This document shows, piece by piece, positions 48,335-59,322 of a stretch of 64,000 nucleotides of DNA; the first letter of the stretch is position 1; each line of letters starts with the position of its first letter. The notes under the pieces are model-generated. The model searched no databases. It was not told where the DNA came from and was given only the letters and a program-made list of their open reading frames with translations. The stretch is from Pseudomonas sp. KNUC1026. Lineage in GTDB: Bacteria; Pseudomonadota; Gammaproteobacteria; Pseudomonadales; Pseudomonadaceae. The DNA lies in assembly GCF_021650705.1 (NCBI RefSeq), contig NZ_CP087138.1, forward strand, positions 3,224,001 to 3,288,000, given 5' to 3'. A program made the translations under genes and the position numbers.

Positions 48335-49342
48335 TCAGCGATAACGCCCGCTGGCGTCCTGGCTTCGCCACCAGAGTGCGAACTCATCGAGCGCAGGCCA
48401 CAGGCCCGTGGCCGGGGCATAGCCCAGATAATGCCGCGCGCGATGGGTGTCGAGGGTGAAATCTTCAGTCAGCCGCTTCACGTCCTCGAGGTGCGAACCG
48501 TGGCCGCGGCCGGCCCGGCCAGGCCCGGCATGCACCCTCGGCAAGCCCGGCGCGCAACCGCGCCAAGGCAATGCTGCGCCCGGGCGGCACGCGCGGCAGG
48601 CCCAGTTGCCGCGCCACATACGCAACCGCGTCCCACAAGGGCACAGGCACACCATTGCTGATGTTGTACGCACGCCCCAACGCCTCATCGTTGGCTTGCA
48701 GGGCGAGCCAAAGCGCTTCGCAAAGGTTGTGCACACTGGTGAAATCGACCGGTTCAAACCGTCGCCCAGCACGCTCAGACGCTGCTGCTCATGCAAGCGC
48801 ACCAGGCGCGGCAACCATTGCCGATCACCGGCACCGACCACGCGCGTTGGGCGCAGTGCAACCACCTGCATCCCGAATTCCTCAGCGCCGAAAACCCGCT
48901 GCTCGGCCAGGAACAAAGCCCGCGCGTAGGCGCGGCGGTGCTGAGGCGGGATCTGCTCCTCGCGCACGGCTTCGCGGGCAGCGCCGCTGTAATAGAGCTG
49001 AGCGCAAGACAGGTGTACGAAACGCGGCACGTGCTCTTTAAGGCAGGCCTCCACCAGGTGTTCCCGTCACGCCCTGGCGCCCCTGCTCGAGCGCTTGCGC
49101 CCGTAACCAGGCGTCGGCGGGGCCAGCGCAATGCACCACGGCCTCGACCCCGGCGCACAGCCGCCGGGCGAAATCGGCATCAGCCAGCTCACCTTCCAGG
49201 CACTGCGCGCCCGCACGCACCAGGCCTTCGAGCCGCGCGAGCGCTGCGGCTGGCGATACGCACCTGGCAACCTCGGCCCATCGCCATATGCGCAAAGCGC
49301 GCGCCGATGAAACCGCTGGCACCTGTGACCAGAGATATTCAT
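48335..49342 (-). pseudogene. NAD-dependent epimerase/dehydratase (3-beta-HSD-like), multiply frameshifted
   Basis: A Rossmann-fold short-chain sugar-epimerase-type protein is readable only by switching frame at least four or five times: near 49325-49332 (LVTGASGFIGARFAHM), 49230-49245, 49055-49065 (VEACLKEHVPRFVHLSCAQ), 48752-48760 (VDFTSVHNLCEAL) and 48480-48530 (EDVKRLTEDFTLDTHRARHY). The NAD motif is TGASGFIG. The ATG at 49342 overlaps the argP stop as ATGA. The density of breaks far exceeds that of other genes here, so true decay or a locally poor consensus are both possible. Confidence 0.75.
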
Positions 49343-50271
49343 GAAACTCCCTTGTTCGATTGCCCGGTTGCGCTGACGCCCTGCGGCGGGATCAAGGCAC
49401 GCCGTGCCTGATGCAACAGATGGCGGGTCAGCTGATCGCAGCAGTTGCCCGCCATTGCGCCAATGATGCCAGTACAGCGGCACGTCACTGTGAAATCCGG
49501 CAGCAGCTCCACCAGCGTGCCTTCGGCCAGTTGCCGCGCCGCCTGGGCCTGAGGAATCAGCCCCCAGCCGGCGCCCGCCTCGGCCATGCGCAGGAACCCT
49601 TCACTGGAAGGGCACAGATGATAGACCTGCACCGTTTCAACGCCCAGCGAAGCCATGTAGCGGTGCTGGAGAAAGTCGTCCGGCCGAAGATCAATGCCGG
49701 CGCGCGCGCCAAGGCCTGGGCACTGAAGCCACCCGGCAGGTACTGCTCGATGAATGCCGGCGTTGCCAACGGCAGGTAGCGCATCGCCCCCAGCGGCTGA
49801 CTGCGCGCGCCTGCGACCGGGCGCTCGGCCGCGCAGACGCAGGCTGCCACCTCACCGGCGCGCATGCGTTTAAGGCCCACATCCTGATCTTCCACCAGCA
49901 ACTCCAGCAGCAAGCCCTCGGCACGGCAGAAGTCGCCCACCGCCGCTGCCCACCAGGTGGCAAGGCTATCGGCATTGAGTGCGATACGCAGGCGTTCGGG
50001 GCGGGTGTCGTCATCCAGGGTCGGTACCTCGCCGCGCAGGTCGCGTTCAAGCAAGCGCACCTGCTGCACATGGTTGAGCAAACGGCGGCCTACGTCGGTG
50101 GGCGTGGGAGGGCTGGCCCGCACCAGCACCGGCTGGCCGACGCGTGCTTGCCAGCAACTTGATGCGCTGCGACACGGCCGACTGCGACAGGCCCAAAGCC
50201 AGTGCGGCGCGCTCGAAACCACCCTGCTCCACTACGCCAGCCAATGCGGCCAGCAATTTGTAATCGAACAA
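49339..50271 (-). pseudogene. argP: LysR-family regulator ArgP (IciA), two frameshifts
   Basis: The N-terminal HTH (MFDYKLLAALAGVVEQGGFE, ALGLSQSAVSQRIKLLE) and an effector domain (LRIALNADSLATWW, HLCPSSEGFLRMAEAGAGWG) assemble into 310 residues, near ArgP length. Breaks are near 50150-50160 (one extra base, LLEARVGQPVLVRAS) and near 49680 (one G missing, GRDDFLQHRYMASLGVET). In E. coli ArgP activates argO in response to arginine and represses in response to lysine. Here it is divergent from an argO-type exporter, with a dyad between them, so the same pairing is expected. Confidence 0.87.
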
Positions 50272-50300
50272 TGTCTGGCTCCGGGCTCAGGAAGTAGGCG

Positions 50301-50333
50301 ATATAAGAATTGCTAATGATGTATATCTTATAT
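50301..50333. promoter_or_regulatory. Dyad in the argP-argO control region
   Basis: A perfect 8-bp inverted repeat, ATATAAGA / TCTTATAT, is separated by 17 bases in an AT-rich gap between the divergent starts. This is the expected place for ArgP binding and for the overlapping promoters. Confidence 0.55.
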
Positions 50334-50389
50334 TCGTTTTTCTGATTTTTCTTTTTTCGTCACACTTTCTGCCTCTTTTACGGATCTGG

Positions 50390-51000
50390 ATGCACGCAGC
50401 CATGTGGCAGAGCTATCTCAACGGGTTACTGGTTTCGGCCAGCCTGATCATTGCCATCGGCACTCAGAACGCCTTCGTACTGGCGCAAAGCCTGCGCCGC
50501 GAGCATCACCTGCCGGTAGCCCTGCTGTGCGTGCTGTGCGATGCGGCGCTGATGAGCGCAGGCGTGTTCGGCCTGGCCAGCGTGCTGGCGCACAACGAAA
50601 CCTTGCTGCTGCTCACTCGCTGGGGCGGCGTCGTGTTCCTGCTTTGGTACGGCGCCAAGGCATTGCGCCGTGCGCTGGCCAAAGAGGCGCTGAGCACCAC
50701 CGAGGACGCCGGCAAGCGCTCACGCCGGGCGGTATTGCTCAGCGCGCTGGCGGTGACCCTGCTGAACCCGCATGTGTACCTGGACACGGTGCTGCTGGTG
50801 GGTTCACTCGGGGCCCAGCAGGCTGAACCGGGGCGTATGTGGCGGGCGCCGCCAGCGCGTCGGCGTTGTGGTTCTTCGCCCTGGCACTGGGGGCTGCGTG
50901 GCTGGCACCTTGGCTGGCAAGGCCCGCGACCTGGCGGGCGCTGGACCTGATGGTGGCGGTGATGATGTTCGCGGTGGCCATACAGCTGATGATGAGCTGA
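50390..51000 (+). pseudogene. argO: LysE/ArgO family basic amino acid exporter, one-base frameshift
   Basis: A six-helix LysE-type exporter. It has the family start LVSASLIIAIGTQNAFVLAQ, LLCVLCDAALMSAGVFG, the LNPHVYLDTVLLVGSLGAQ motif and a C-terminal AWLAPWLARP region ending [10 protein letters not shown]. The frame breaks at the GGGG run 50829-50832; one added G gives EPGAYVAGAASASALWFFAL. Restored length is 203 residues from 50390, or 199 from the second ATG at 50402. It exports arginine and perhaps lysine or canavanine across the inner membrane and is controlled by the divergent argP. Confidence 0.88.
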
Positions 51001-51163
51001 ACCTGCGATCGCTCTGGAACCTCTATCCCACACAGTTGTTGCGTGGTTATACCCTACACCCGGTGCTATGATCCCGGAGCTCGCCAAAGAGAGTACAAAC
51101 TCCCTGGCGCCCCTGGCCGCCCGTGAACGGCCCCGAGTTTATGACCTGATCAGGAGAACCGAC

Positions 51164-51760
51164 ATGGCTTTTGAATTGCCGCCGCTGCCTTATGCACACG
51201 ACGCCCTGGCGCCGCACATCTCCAAGGAAACCCTGGAATTCCACCACGACAAGCACCACAACACCTATGTCGTGAACCTCAACGGCCTGGTCCCCGGCAC
51301 CGAATTCGAAGGCAAGAACCTGGAAGAGATCATCAAGTCCTCTTCCGGTGGCATCTTCAACAATGCCGCCCAGGTGTGGAACCACAGCTTCTACTGGAAC
51401 TGCCTGTCGCCTAACGGTGGCGGCGAGCCTACCGGCGCACTGGCCGATGCGATCAACGCAGCCTTCGGCTCGTTCGCCAAGTTCAAGGAAGAGTTCACCA
51501 AGACCTCCGTCGGCACCTTCGGCTCCGGCTGGGGCTGGCTGGTCAAGAAAGCCGACGGCTCCCTGGCACTGGCCAGCACCATCGGTGCCGGTTGCCCGCT
51601 GACCAGCGGCGAAACCCCGCTGCTGACCTGCGACGTCTGGGAACACGCCTACTACATCGATTACCGCAACGTTCGCCCCAAATACGTCGAGGCGTTCTGG
51701 AACCTGGTGAACTGGGAATTCGTTGCCCAGCAGTTCGAAGGCAACACCTTCAAGGCCTGA
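51164..51760 (+). CDS. sodB: Superoxide dismutase [Fe]
   Basis: A 198-residue iron superoxide dismutase. The ligands are His in [13 protein letters not shown], His in [11 protein letters not shown], and Asp and His in [15 protein letters not shown]. The motif [10 protein letters not shown] carries the Gln typical of Fe enzymes. It converts superoxide to oxygen and hydrogen peroxide in the cytoplasm. The ATG at 51164 follows AGGAGA. A -10-like TATGAT lies near 51064. Linkage to bifA is conserved in pseudomonads. Confidence 0.97.
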   Translation: MAFELPPLPYAHDALAPHISKETLEFHHDKHHNTYVVNLNGLVPGTEFEGKNLEEIIKSSSGGIFNNAAQVWNHSFYWNCLSPNGGGEPTGALADAINAAFGSFAKFKEEFTKTSVGTFGSGWGWLVKKADGSLALASTIGAGCPLTSGETPLLTCDVWEHAYYIDYRNVRPKYVEAFWNLVNWEFVAQQFEGNTFKA

Positions 51761-51778
51761 TTTTTCAAGCCTTGCCAG

Positions 51779-51808
51779 CGCCCCGCTTTCGCGGGGCGTT
51801 TCTTTTTC
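51779..51808 (+). terminator. Terminator of sodB
   Basis: CGCCCCGC / GCGGGGCG with a TTTC loop is followed by TTTCTTTTT, 18 bases after the sodB stop. A textbook intrinsic terminator. Confidence 0.93.
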
Positions 51809-52007
51809 AGGCGCTTCTAGCCTGCCCGCTCAAGTTTCAGGCATGATCGGCCGACACATGAAACGACGAACGTCTGCATCAATGTGCCCATAACCGCCTG
51901 CGTTCGGGCGCGCCCCTTGACTATCCCTGGCTTTGCGAAGTTTCATGGCGATTTGATGCCAACCAGCGTGTGCGCTCCCAGGCGCCAGCGAGAAGGAATC
52001 CTCTACA

Positions 52008-54066
52008 TTGAAGCTGGAACTCAAGCACAGCTTGTCAGTGAAGCTGCTCAGGGTCGTGTTGCTGGCTGCCCTCGCCGTGGGGGTGGTGCTCAGTTGTGCG
52101 CAGATCCTGTTCGATGCCAGCAAGGCTCACCATGCGCTGAACACTGATGCGCAGCAGATCCTGGGCATGTTCCGCGACCCCTCGACCCAGGCGGTCTACA
52201 GCCTGGACAAGGAAATGGGCATGCAGGTGCTCGAAGGGCTGTTCCAGGATCAGGCAGTTCGCCAGGCCAGTATTGGCGTGCCCGGGGAGCCAATGCTGGC
52301 GGAAAAGTCCCGCCCCCTTGCCAGTAACTCCTGGCGCTGGCTGACCGACTCGATCCTGGGCCGGGAAAAGACCGCCAGCATTCGCCTGGTGGGCCGCGAG
52401 CCGTACAACGAATACTACGGCGACCTCGCCATCACCCTGGACACCGCCAATTACGGCGAGAGCTTCATCGCAAGTTCGGTGATCATCTTCGTCTCCGGTG
52501 TGTTGCGGGCCCTTGCGATGGGCCTGGTGCTCTACCTGGTGTATCACTACCTGCTTACCAAGCCGCTGTCGCGCATGCTCGACAGCCTCACCCAGATCAA
52601 CCCCGACCGCCCCGCTCAGTACCAGTTGCCCCTGCTCAAGGGCCACGAACGCAACGAGCTGGGGCTGTGGATCAACACTGCCAACCAGTTGCTGGCCTCC
52701 ATCGAGCGCAACACCAGCCTGCGGCATGAGGCCGAAAACAGCCTGCTGCGCATGGCTCAATACGATTTTCTCACCGGCCTGCCCAACCGCCAGCAGTTGC
52801 AGGACCAACTCGACAAGATCCTCACCGACGCTGGCCGCCGACAACGCCGGGTGGCAGTGCTGTGCCTGGGGCTGGATGACTTCAAGGGCGTGAACGAGCA
52901 GTTCAGCTACCAGAGCGGCGACCAGTTGCTGCTGGCCCTGGCCGACCGGCTGCGGGCGCACAGCGGTCGGCTGGGTGCGTTGGCACGGCTGGGTGGCGAT
53001 CAGTTCGCGCTGGTGCAGGCCGATATCGAGCAGCCCTGACGAGGCCGCCGAGCTCGCGCAAGCGGTGCTCGACGACCTGGAGGCACCCTTCGCACTGGAT
53101 CAGGAACAGATTCACCTGCGCGCAACCATCGGCATCACATTGTTTCCCGAAGACGGTGACAGCACCGAGAAGCTGCTGCAAAAGGCCGAGCAGACCATGA
53201 CCCTGGCCAAGGCCCGCTCGCGTAACCGCTATCAGTTCTACATCGCCAGCGTCGACAGCGAAATGCGCCGCCGCCGCGAGCTTGAGAAGGACCTGCGCGA
53301 AGCCCTGGCCCGCGACCAGCTGAGCCTGGTCTACCAGCCGCAGATCAGCTACCGCGACAACAGCGTGGTGGGCGTCGAGGCGTTGCTGCGCTGGGCCCAC
53401 CCGGAGCGGGGGAACATTCCGCCCGACCAGTTCATCCCGTTGGCCGAGCAGAACGGCAGCATCATCGCCATCGGCGAATGGGTGCTCGACCAGTCCTGCC
53501 GCCAGCTGCGCGACTGGCACGATCAGGGCTTCACCGGCCTGCGCATGGCCGTGAACCTCTCCACCGTGCAACTGCACCACGCCGAGCTGCCGCGGGTGGT
53601 CAGCAACCTCATGCAGATCTACCGCCTGCCACCGCGCACGCTGGAACTGGAAGTGACCGAAACCGGCCTGATGGAAGACATCACCAGCGCTGCCCAGCAC
53701 CTGCTGAGCCTGCGCCGCGCCGGCGCGCTGATCGCCATCGACGACTTCGGTACCGGTTATTCATCGCTCAGCTATCTCAAGTCACTGCCGCTGGACAAGA
53801 TGAAAATCGACAAGAGCTTCGTCAAGGACGTGCTCGACGACGACGACGACGCCACCATCGTGCGAGCCATCATCCAGTTGGGCAAAAGCCTGGGCATGCA
53901 GGTGATCGCCGAAGGGGTCGAAACGCGAGAGCAGGAAGCGTACATCCTGGCTGAAGGGTGCCATGAGGGGCAGGGCTGGCTGTACAGCAAGCCGATGCCG
54001 GCCAAGGATGTAACGGCGTTTCTGAGGCAGGCTCGTGAGAGTGTGGTGGGTGAGGCCGCCGGCTGA
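52008..54066 (+). pseudogene. bifA: Cyclic-di-GMP phosphodiesterase BifA (degenerate GGDEF plus EAL), one-base frameshift
   Basis: The assembled 685 residues, near the length of known BifA, have TM1 at about residues 13-33, a periplasmic region, TM2 at about 160-180, a HAMP-like segment, a GGDEF domain with the inactive signature RLGGDQFALVQ, and an EAL domain with an intact signature VVGVEALLRWAHPERG and DDFGTGYSSLSYLKSL. The frame breaks near 53036-53038, where one extra base follows EQP. Removing it gives EQPDEAAELAQ. BifA hydrolyses c-di-GMP and promotes biofilm dispersal and swarming. A TTG start with AAGGA upstream is used. Confidence 0.9.
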
Positions 54067-54241
54067 TTTGGGTTGCGCCTCAGGCGTCCCAGGTAGTGGT
54101 AAGGCCGGGGACATAAAAGGTGACCAATTACCTGAGCACCGGGTCAGCAATTGAGCAACACTCCTGGCCGCTTCAACCCGCCATCCAAGCCTTCGCACAG
54201 GCGGGTACACCCCTCCTGAAATGGCCCAATGGGCAGGCGCT

Positions 54242-55183
54242 ATGAACCTGGCTGAACTCAATCAACAGAACAAGAAAGCTGAAACCACTGTATTCAATAC
54301 TGCGGTCTTCTCGGCCAATGCCTGGATGACCTTGCTGGCCCCTTTGGTAATAGGGGTGTTAGCTAGCAAGCTCTATGCAAGAGAAGATTTTTCGGGTGTG
54401 GAGATCAGCTTTTTCTTCATGGCACTGTCCATACACATCTCCTTTGCATCCATCATTTTTGTCGCCAGCAATCGCAAATCCACCTCGCTGGCGTTCGATG
54501 AAATTCATAACGAAAACAAAATCTTCAAGGCTGAAGTCATTCCTAGAGCCAAAATGCTTTATGAGGTGTCAAGGACTCAACAAGCCGTTATCTATCTGAT
54601 GACGCTTGAGCTGGATGCCGTTTGTGACGAGATAAAACTGCGCTCCGCTGAGTTGACCTTGCCTGAACGCATAAAACGATGGGAGTCAGGGCTTGATCGA
54701 ATTCTCTCGCATTTGGTCGACCACCGAACCCAGCTGTTTGGCTACAGCCCTGATGCCTTGTACAACTTTGCGCTCTACCTGTTCGATGATGAAAGTGGAG
54801 AACTGGTCATCAACTGGCGCTCTCATGATAATCGCTTGAAAGTGTCGAACCGGCGTTGGAAGCCTGGCTTTGGGCACGTGGGGCTCGCTTTCATTCAGGG
54901 CGAAGCAAAAATCTGCATGGATATAACCCGCAGCTCCGAAATTTCCAACGCAGCTTTAGCAGGCTCGGATGACAGGAAATATAGGTCATTCATTTCCGTT
55001 CCGATCAAGGATGCGTACAAACTTATGGATGGCGAGCGGCCGTTGGGTGTGCTTGTATTCACAAGCAACGAGACAGCGCAGTTTTCCTGGGAGAGGGACA
55101 AGCTGTTCACCCTCACCATGGCTAAAATATTGTCGCTTTACATCGAACGTCATATCACTTCGCTGATGGAGGCCAAACCATGA
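54242..55183 (+). CDS. Two-TM GAF-domain protein, unknown function
   Basis: A 313-residue protein (start MNLAELNQQNKKAE). Two membrane helices lie at about residues 27-46 (WMTLLAPLVIGVLAS) and 57-77 (SFFFMALSIHISFASIIFVA). A helical linker follows, then a GAF-like domain from about 165 to 310 (NFALYLFDDESGELVINWRS, KPGFGHVGLAFIQGEAKICM, SFISVPIKD, PLGVLVFTSNE). No catalytic output domain is present. Codon and base use is visibly more AT-rich than in neighbouring genes, suggesting recent acquisition. It overlaps the next small gene by ATGA. An ATG at 54221 is an alternative start. GAF domains bind small ligands such as cyclic nucleotides; the ligand here is unknown. Confidence 0.75.
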   Translation: MNLAELNQQNKKAETTVFNTAVFSANAWMTLLAPLVIGVLASKLYAREDFSGVEISFFFMALSIHISFASIIFVASNRKSTSLAFDEIHNENKIFKAEVIPRAKMLYEVSRTQQAVIYLMTLELDAVCDEIKLRSAELTLPERIKRWESGLDRILSHLVDHRTQLFGYSPDALYNFALYLFDDESGELVINWRSHDNRLKVSNRRWKPGFGHVGLAFIQGEAKICMDITRSSEISNAALAGSDDRKYRSFISVPIKDAYKLMDGERPLGVLVFTSNETAQFSWERDKLFTLTMAKILSLYIERHITSLMEAKP

Positions 55184-55392
55184 AATCTCTTTTCAGAAAA
55201 AGCCAGATTTCCAGCCTGGCAGCCGGGTCCGAAAAGTCGCCCTCCGCGGCCCTGATCTCTGAAAGCCTGGACTTCGAGAGCGCACTCATCGAAGACTCCA
55301 AGCGAAATGGCTCTTTCTCCAGAGAGTGGGCTGAAGCAGAAGTGGAAAAAAGCGGCGACTACTTTACCCAACAGCTGTACCAGGGGCTCTGA
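55180..55392 (+). CDS. Small protein translationally coupled to the 2TM-GAF protein
   Basis: A 70-residue protein starting MKSLFRKSQISSLAAG. The basic N-terminus is followed by an acidic, helical region (LDFESALIEDSKRNGSF, EWAEAEVEKSGDYF). There is no signal peptide and no recognised domain. Its ATG overlaps the TGA of the GAF gene (ATGA), so the two are co-translated and probably act together. Base use is as AT-rich as the partner gene. Confidence 0.7.
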   Translation: MKSLFRKSQISSLAAGSEKSPSAALISESLDFESALIEDSKRNGSFSREWAEAEVEKSGDYFTQQLYQGL

Positions 55393-55503
55393 AAGCAACG
55401 CCGCGAAGCAGGTTTGATTACACTGACGCCTGTAGGAGACACCGCACAATTTCCCCCTATGGCTCTTGCGGCGAGGGGAAGCCTTTGAGCACAAAAGGTT
55501 TTG

Positions 55504-56886
55504 TCAGGTCGCATCCGCGTGGCTGATCCACCCCTTGATCAACACCCCGCCACACGCCAGCACCGCCGGCACCAGCAGCGCGGTCAACACCTGCTCGAAT
55601 TGCCACCCCATCCCCAGCAGGGTCGCACCGATCCAGGCGCCGAGAATGGCGCCGAAGCGGCCCACACCGAGCATCCACGACACCCCGGTAGCGCGTCCGT
55701 GAGTCGGGTAGAAGCGCGCGGCCAGCGATGGCATGGCCGATTGCGCGCCGTTCACGCACATGCCCGCGGCGAGCACCAGGGTCGCCAGCAGCATCGTGTC
55801 GCCCAGGCTTTTGCCCACGGCCCAGGCGAATACGCCAGCGAACAGGTAGAACACGCCGATGACCTTGTGCGGGTTGAACCGGTCCATGGCCCAGCCGACA
55901 GCCACCGAGCTGAGCACGCCGCCGAACTGGAACAGCGCGCCGATGAACGCCGCCTGTTCCAGGCTCGCGCCACTTTCACGCATCAGCGTGGGTAGCCAAC
56001 TGGTGAGCAGGTAAACGATCACCAGCCCCATGAAATAGGTGAGCCACAGCAGCAAAGTACCGGCGCTGTAGACGCCGCTGAAGATCACCGCGAACACGTT
56101 GCGCGCCTTCACGCCCTGCTGTTCCGGCACGCTGAAGGCCTGTGCCTGCGCGGCCTGTTCGCCGATCGGGCGCAGCACCTTGCGCACCCGCTCGGCCGGT
56201 TGCCCGCGCACCACCAGAAAGCGTGCCGATTCTGGCAGCCAGAACGCCAGGGCCAAGGCCAGCAGCAGCGGCAGCACACCGCCCACCAGCAGCAGGCTGT
56301 GCCAGCCCCAGGCCGGGATCAGCCAGGCCGAGATGAACCCTCCGCCGGCCATGCCCAGGTTGAAGCCGCAGAACATGCTGGTCACCAGCAGCGACTTGAG
56401 CCGCTCCGGGGTGTATTCGGACAGCAGCGTGGTGGCATTGGGCATCGCCGCGCCCAGCCCGAGACCGGTGAGCAAGCGCAGCAGCACCAGTTGTTCGAGG
56501 TTGGCACTGAACGCACAGGCCAGGCTGAAGATGCCGAACAGGAAGGCCGAAACCACCAGCACACCCTTGCGCCCGAAGCGGTCTGCCAATGGGCCGGAGC
56601 CCAGGGCGCCGAATACCATGCCGATCAGCGCGGCGCTCATCACCGGGCCCAACTGGGCGCGGTTGATGCCCCAGTCCTGGCTCAACGCAGGCGCGATGAA
56701 CCCCATCGCCGCAGTGTCCAGGCCGTCGAGAAACACGATAAGAAAGCACAGCAGCGCGATGCGCCATTGGTATCGCGACAGCGGCTGGGCGTTGATGAAT
56801 TGCTGGACATCGAGGGTGCCGGCAGGCGAGGCAGCCTGCGCGGGCGCACCGGCAAGCTCGCCGGCAGCAGTCAGCGTCTGGGACAT
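55504..56886 (-). CDS. pcaK: 4-hydroxybenzoate/protocatechuate transporter PcaK (MFS, AAHS family)
   Basis: A 460-residue, 12-helix aromatic acid:H+ symporter. The TM1 motif VFLDGLDTAAMGFIAP contains the DGxD pair essential in PcaK. GPLADRFGRKGVLV is the loop 2-3 motif and WAMDRFNPHKVIG the loop 8-9 counterpart. N-terminal LDVQQFINAQPLSRYQW is typical. It imports 4-hydroxybenzoate and protocatechuate. It sits with pobR and pobA, forming an uptake, regulation and first-step module. Confidence 0.9.
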   Translation of the reverse strand: MSQTLTAAGELAGAPAQAASPAGTLDVQQFINAQPLSRYQWRIALLCFLIVFLDGLDTAAMGFIAPALSQDWGINRAQLGPVMSAALIGMVFGALGSGPLADRFGRKGVLVVSAFLFGIFSLACAFSANLEQLVLLRLLTGLGLGAAMPNATTLLSEYTPERLKSLLVTSMFCGFNLGMAGGGFISAWLIPAWGWHSLLLVGGVLPLLLALALAFWLPESARFLVVRGQPAERVRKVLRPIGEQAAQAQAFSVPEQQGVKARNVFAVIFSGVYSAGTLLLWLTYFMGLVIVYLLTSWLPTLMRESGASLEQAAFIGALFQFGGVLSSVAVGWAMDRFNPHKVIGVFYLFAGVFAWAVGKSLGDTMLLATLVLAAGMCVNGAQSAMPSLAARFYPTHGRATGVSWMLGVGRFGAILGAWIGATLLGMGWQFEQVLTALLVPAVLACGGVLIKGWISHADAT

Positions 56887-56970
56887 GGCGTTGTGCTCTT
56901 GTTGTTGGATGCGGCAAACGCTAAGCGCGGCAGGGCGGGCCAGCAAGGCACCGGCCTGAAATCGGTGCGG

Positions 56971-57873
56971 TTATCGCACGCTTTGCACTGACGCTGCTTT
57001 GCGAAACGCCAAAGGGCTTTGCCCGGTCATGCGCTTGAAGAACCGCGAAAAATACGCCGGCTCAGAAAAACCCAAGGCGTCAGAGAGCTGGTTCACACTC
57101 AAGGTCGAATACACTAGCTCCCGCCGTGCCTCCAGCGCCAGGCGCTCATGGAGCATCGCCAATGCGCCCTGCCCGCTCAGCCGCATCACCACATCACGCA
57201 GATGCGCTGTGGTGATGCCCAGTTGCCGGGCATAGCGCTCCAGGTTCCAATGCTCACGAAAGTGCGCCTCCACCAGCGCGGTGAACGCGGCCAGGTGCGC
57301 CTGCCCTGGCGCCGGCCTGCGGCTGGCCTGGCGTTGCTGGCGTTGCCTGGCCAGCCAGGCAGCGAGCAGGCCCAGCAGCGATTGCACGGCCAATTCCCGT
57401 GCCGCCAGCAAGGGGTTGGCGTATTCCGCCGCAAGTTGCTCGAACACCCCTGTTAGCCAGCCGCCCTCCCTGCCCAGCGGATACAACCCGGCACGTTCCA
57501 GCACCACACGTTGATCACCCAGCGCGTGCTGCAGGGAAGCCACCAGTGGGGCAGCGAGGGTCAGCACCTGGCCATCGACCGCGTCGCTGAAACGAAACCC
57601 GTGCACGCACAGCGGCGGTACCAGCTGAACAGCCGGCTGTTCGATGCGTACCCGGCGCCCTTCCAGCTCGATGTCGGCCCACCCCTGGCGCAGGAACAGC
57701 ACCTGGGTGAGGTCGGCGTGCCGGTGCGGGCGGATTTCCCAGCCATGCAATCGGCTGCGGCTGGGGATCGATTCACAGTGCAGAAAATCCGGTGCAGGCC
57801 ACTCCAGGCCATCGCCGTAAAGCTTGAACACCGGCACTGCAACCCCAGGCTGCGCGGGGCGATAGCGCTGCAT
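56971..57873 (-). CDS. pobR: AraC-family regulator of pobA (PobR/PobC-like)
   Basis: A 300-residue AraC/XylS regulator. The cupin-like N-terminal sensor (residues 1-130) includes HGWEIRPHRHADLTQVLFL. The C-terminal HTH pair includes NLERYARQLGITTAHLRDVV and LSDALGFSEPAYFSRFFKRM. It is divergent from pobA with a 138-base shared control region. In Pseudomonas such regulators activate pobA in response to 4-hydroxybenzoate. It differs from the IclR-type PobR of Acinetobacter. Confidence 0.88.
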   Translation of the reverse strand: MQRYRPAQPGVAVPVFKLYGDGLEWPAPDFLHCESIPSRSRLHGWEIRPHRHADLTQVLFLRQGWADIELEGRRVRIEQPAVQLVPPLCVHGFRFSDAVDGQVLTLAAPLVASLQHALGDQRVVLERAGLYPLGREGGWLTGVFEQLAAEYANPLLAARELAVQSLLGLLAAWLARQRQQRQASRRPAPGQAHLAAFTALVEAHFREHWNLERYARQLGITTAHLRDVVMRLSGQGALAMLHERLALEARRELVYSTLSVNQLSDALGFSEPAYFSRFFKRMTGQSPLAFRKAASVQSVR

Positions 57874-57927
57874 ACACGCCTCCTCGAGTTGCGAAAAGTC
57901 CAGAAACTAGCACGGAAAATGCCTTAA

Positions 57928-59193
<1,266 letters not shown>

Positions 59194-59245
59194 AGGCTAC
59201 ATGAATCAACCGTTTTGTAACCTGAGGTTTCCTTCATCTAGCGCC

Positions 59246-59265
59246 AAATGAAAATCCTTCGCATC
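59246..59265 (+). promoter_or_regulatory. Fur box of the imelysin operon
   Basis: AATGAAAATCCTTCGCATC matches 14 of 19 positions of the Fur 19-mer in the phase AATGATAATCATTATCATT. It is about 60 bases upstream of the first imelysin gene, whose family is iron-regulated in pseudomonads. Confidence 0.6.
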
Positions 59266-59322
59266 ATGTCGGCCGCTCGGGGGCGCCCCCACCGGTTACC
59301 TTCATTGATGCAGGATTTCGCC

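Noticed and set aside
48335..49342. Interpreting all broken genes here as adaptive pseudogenes or programmed frameshifting
   Set aside because: There are no slippery heptamers with downstream structures in a consistent pattern, shifts go both ways, and core transport and regulatory genes are hit; sequencing error is simpler.
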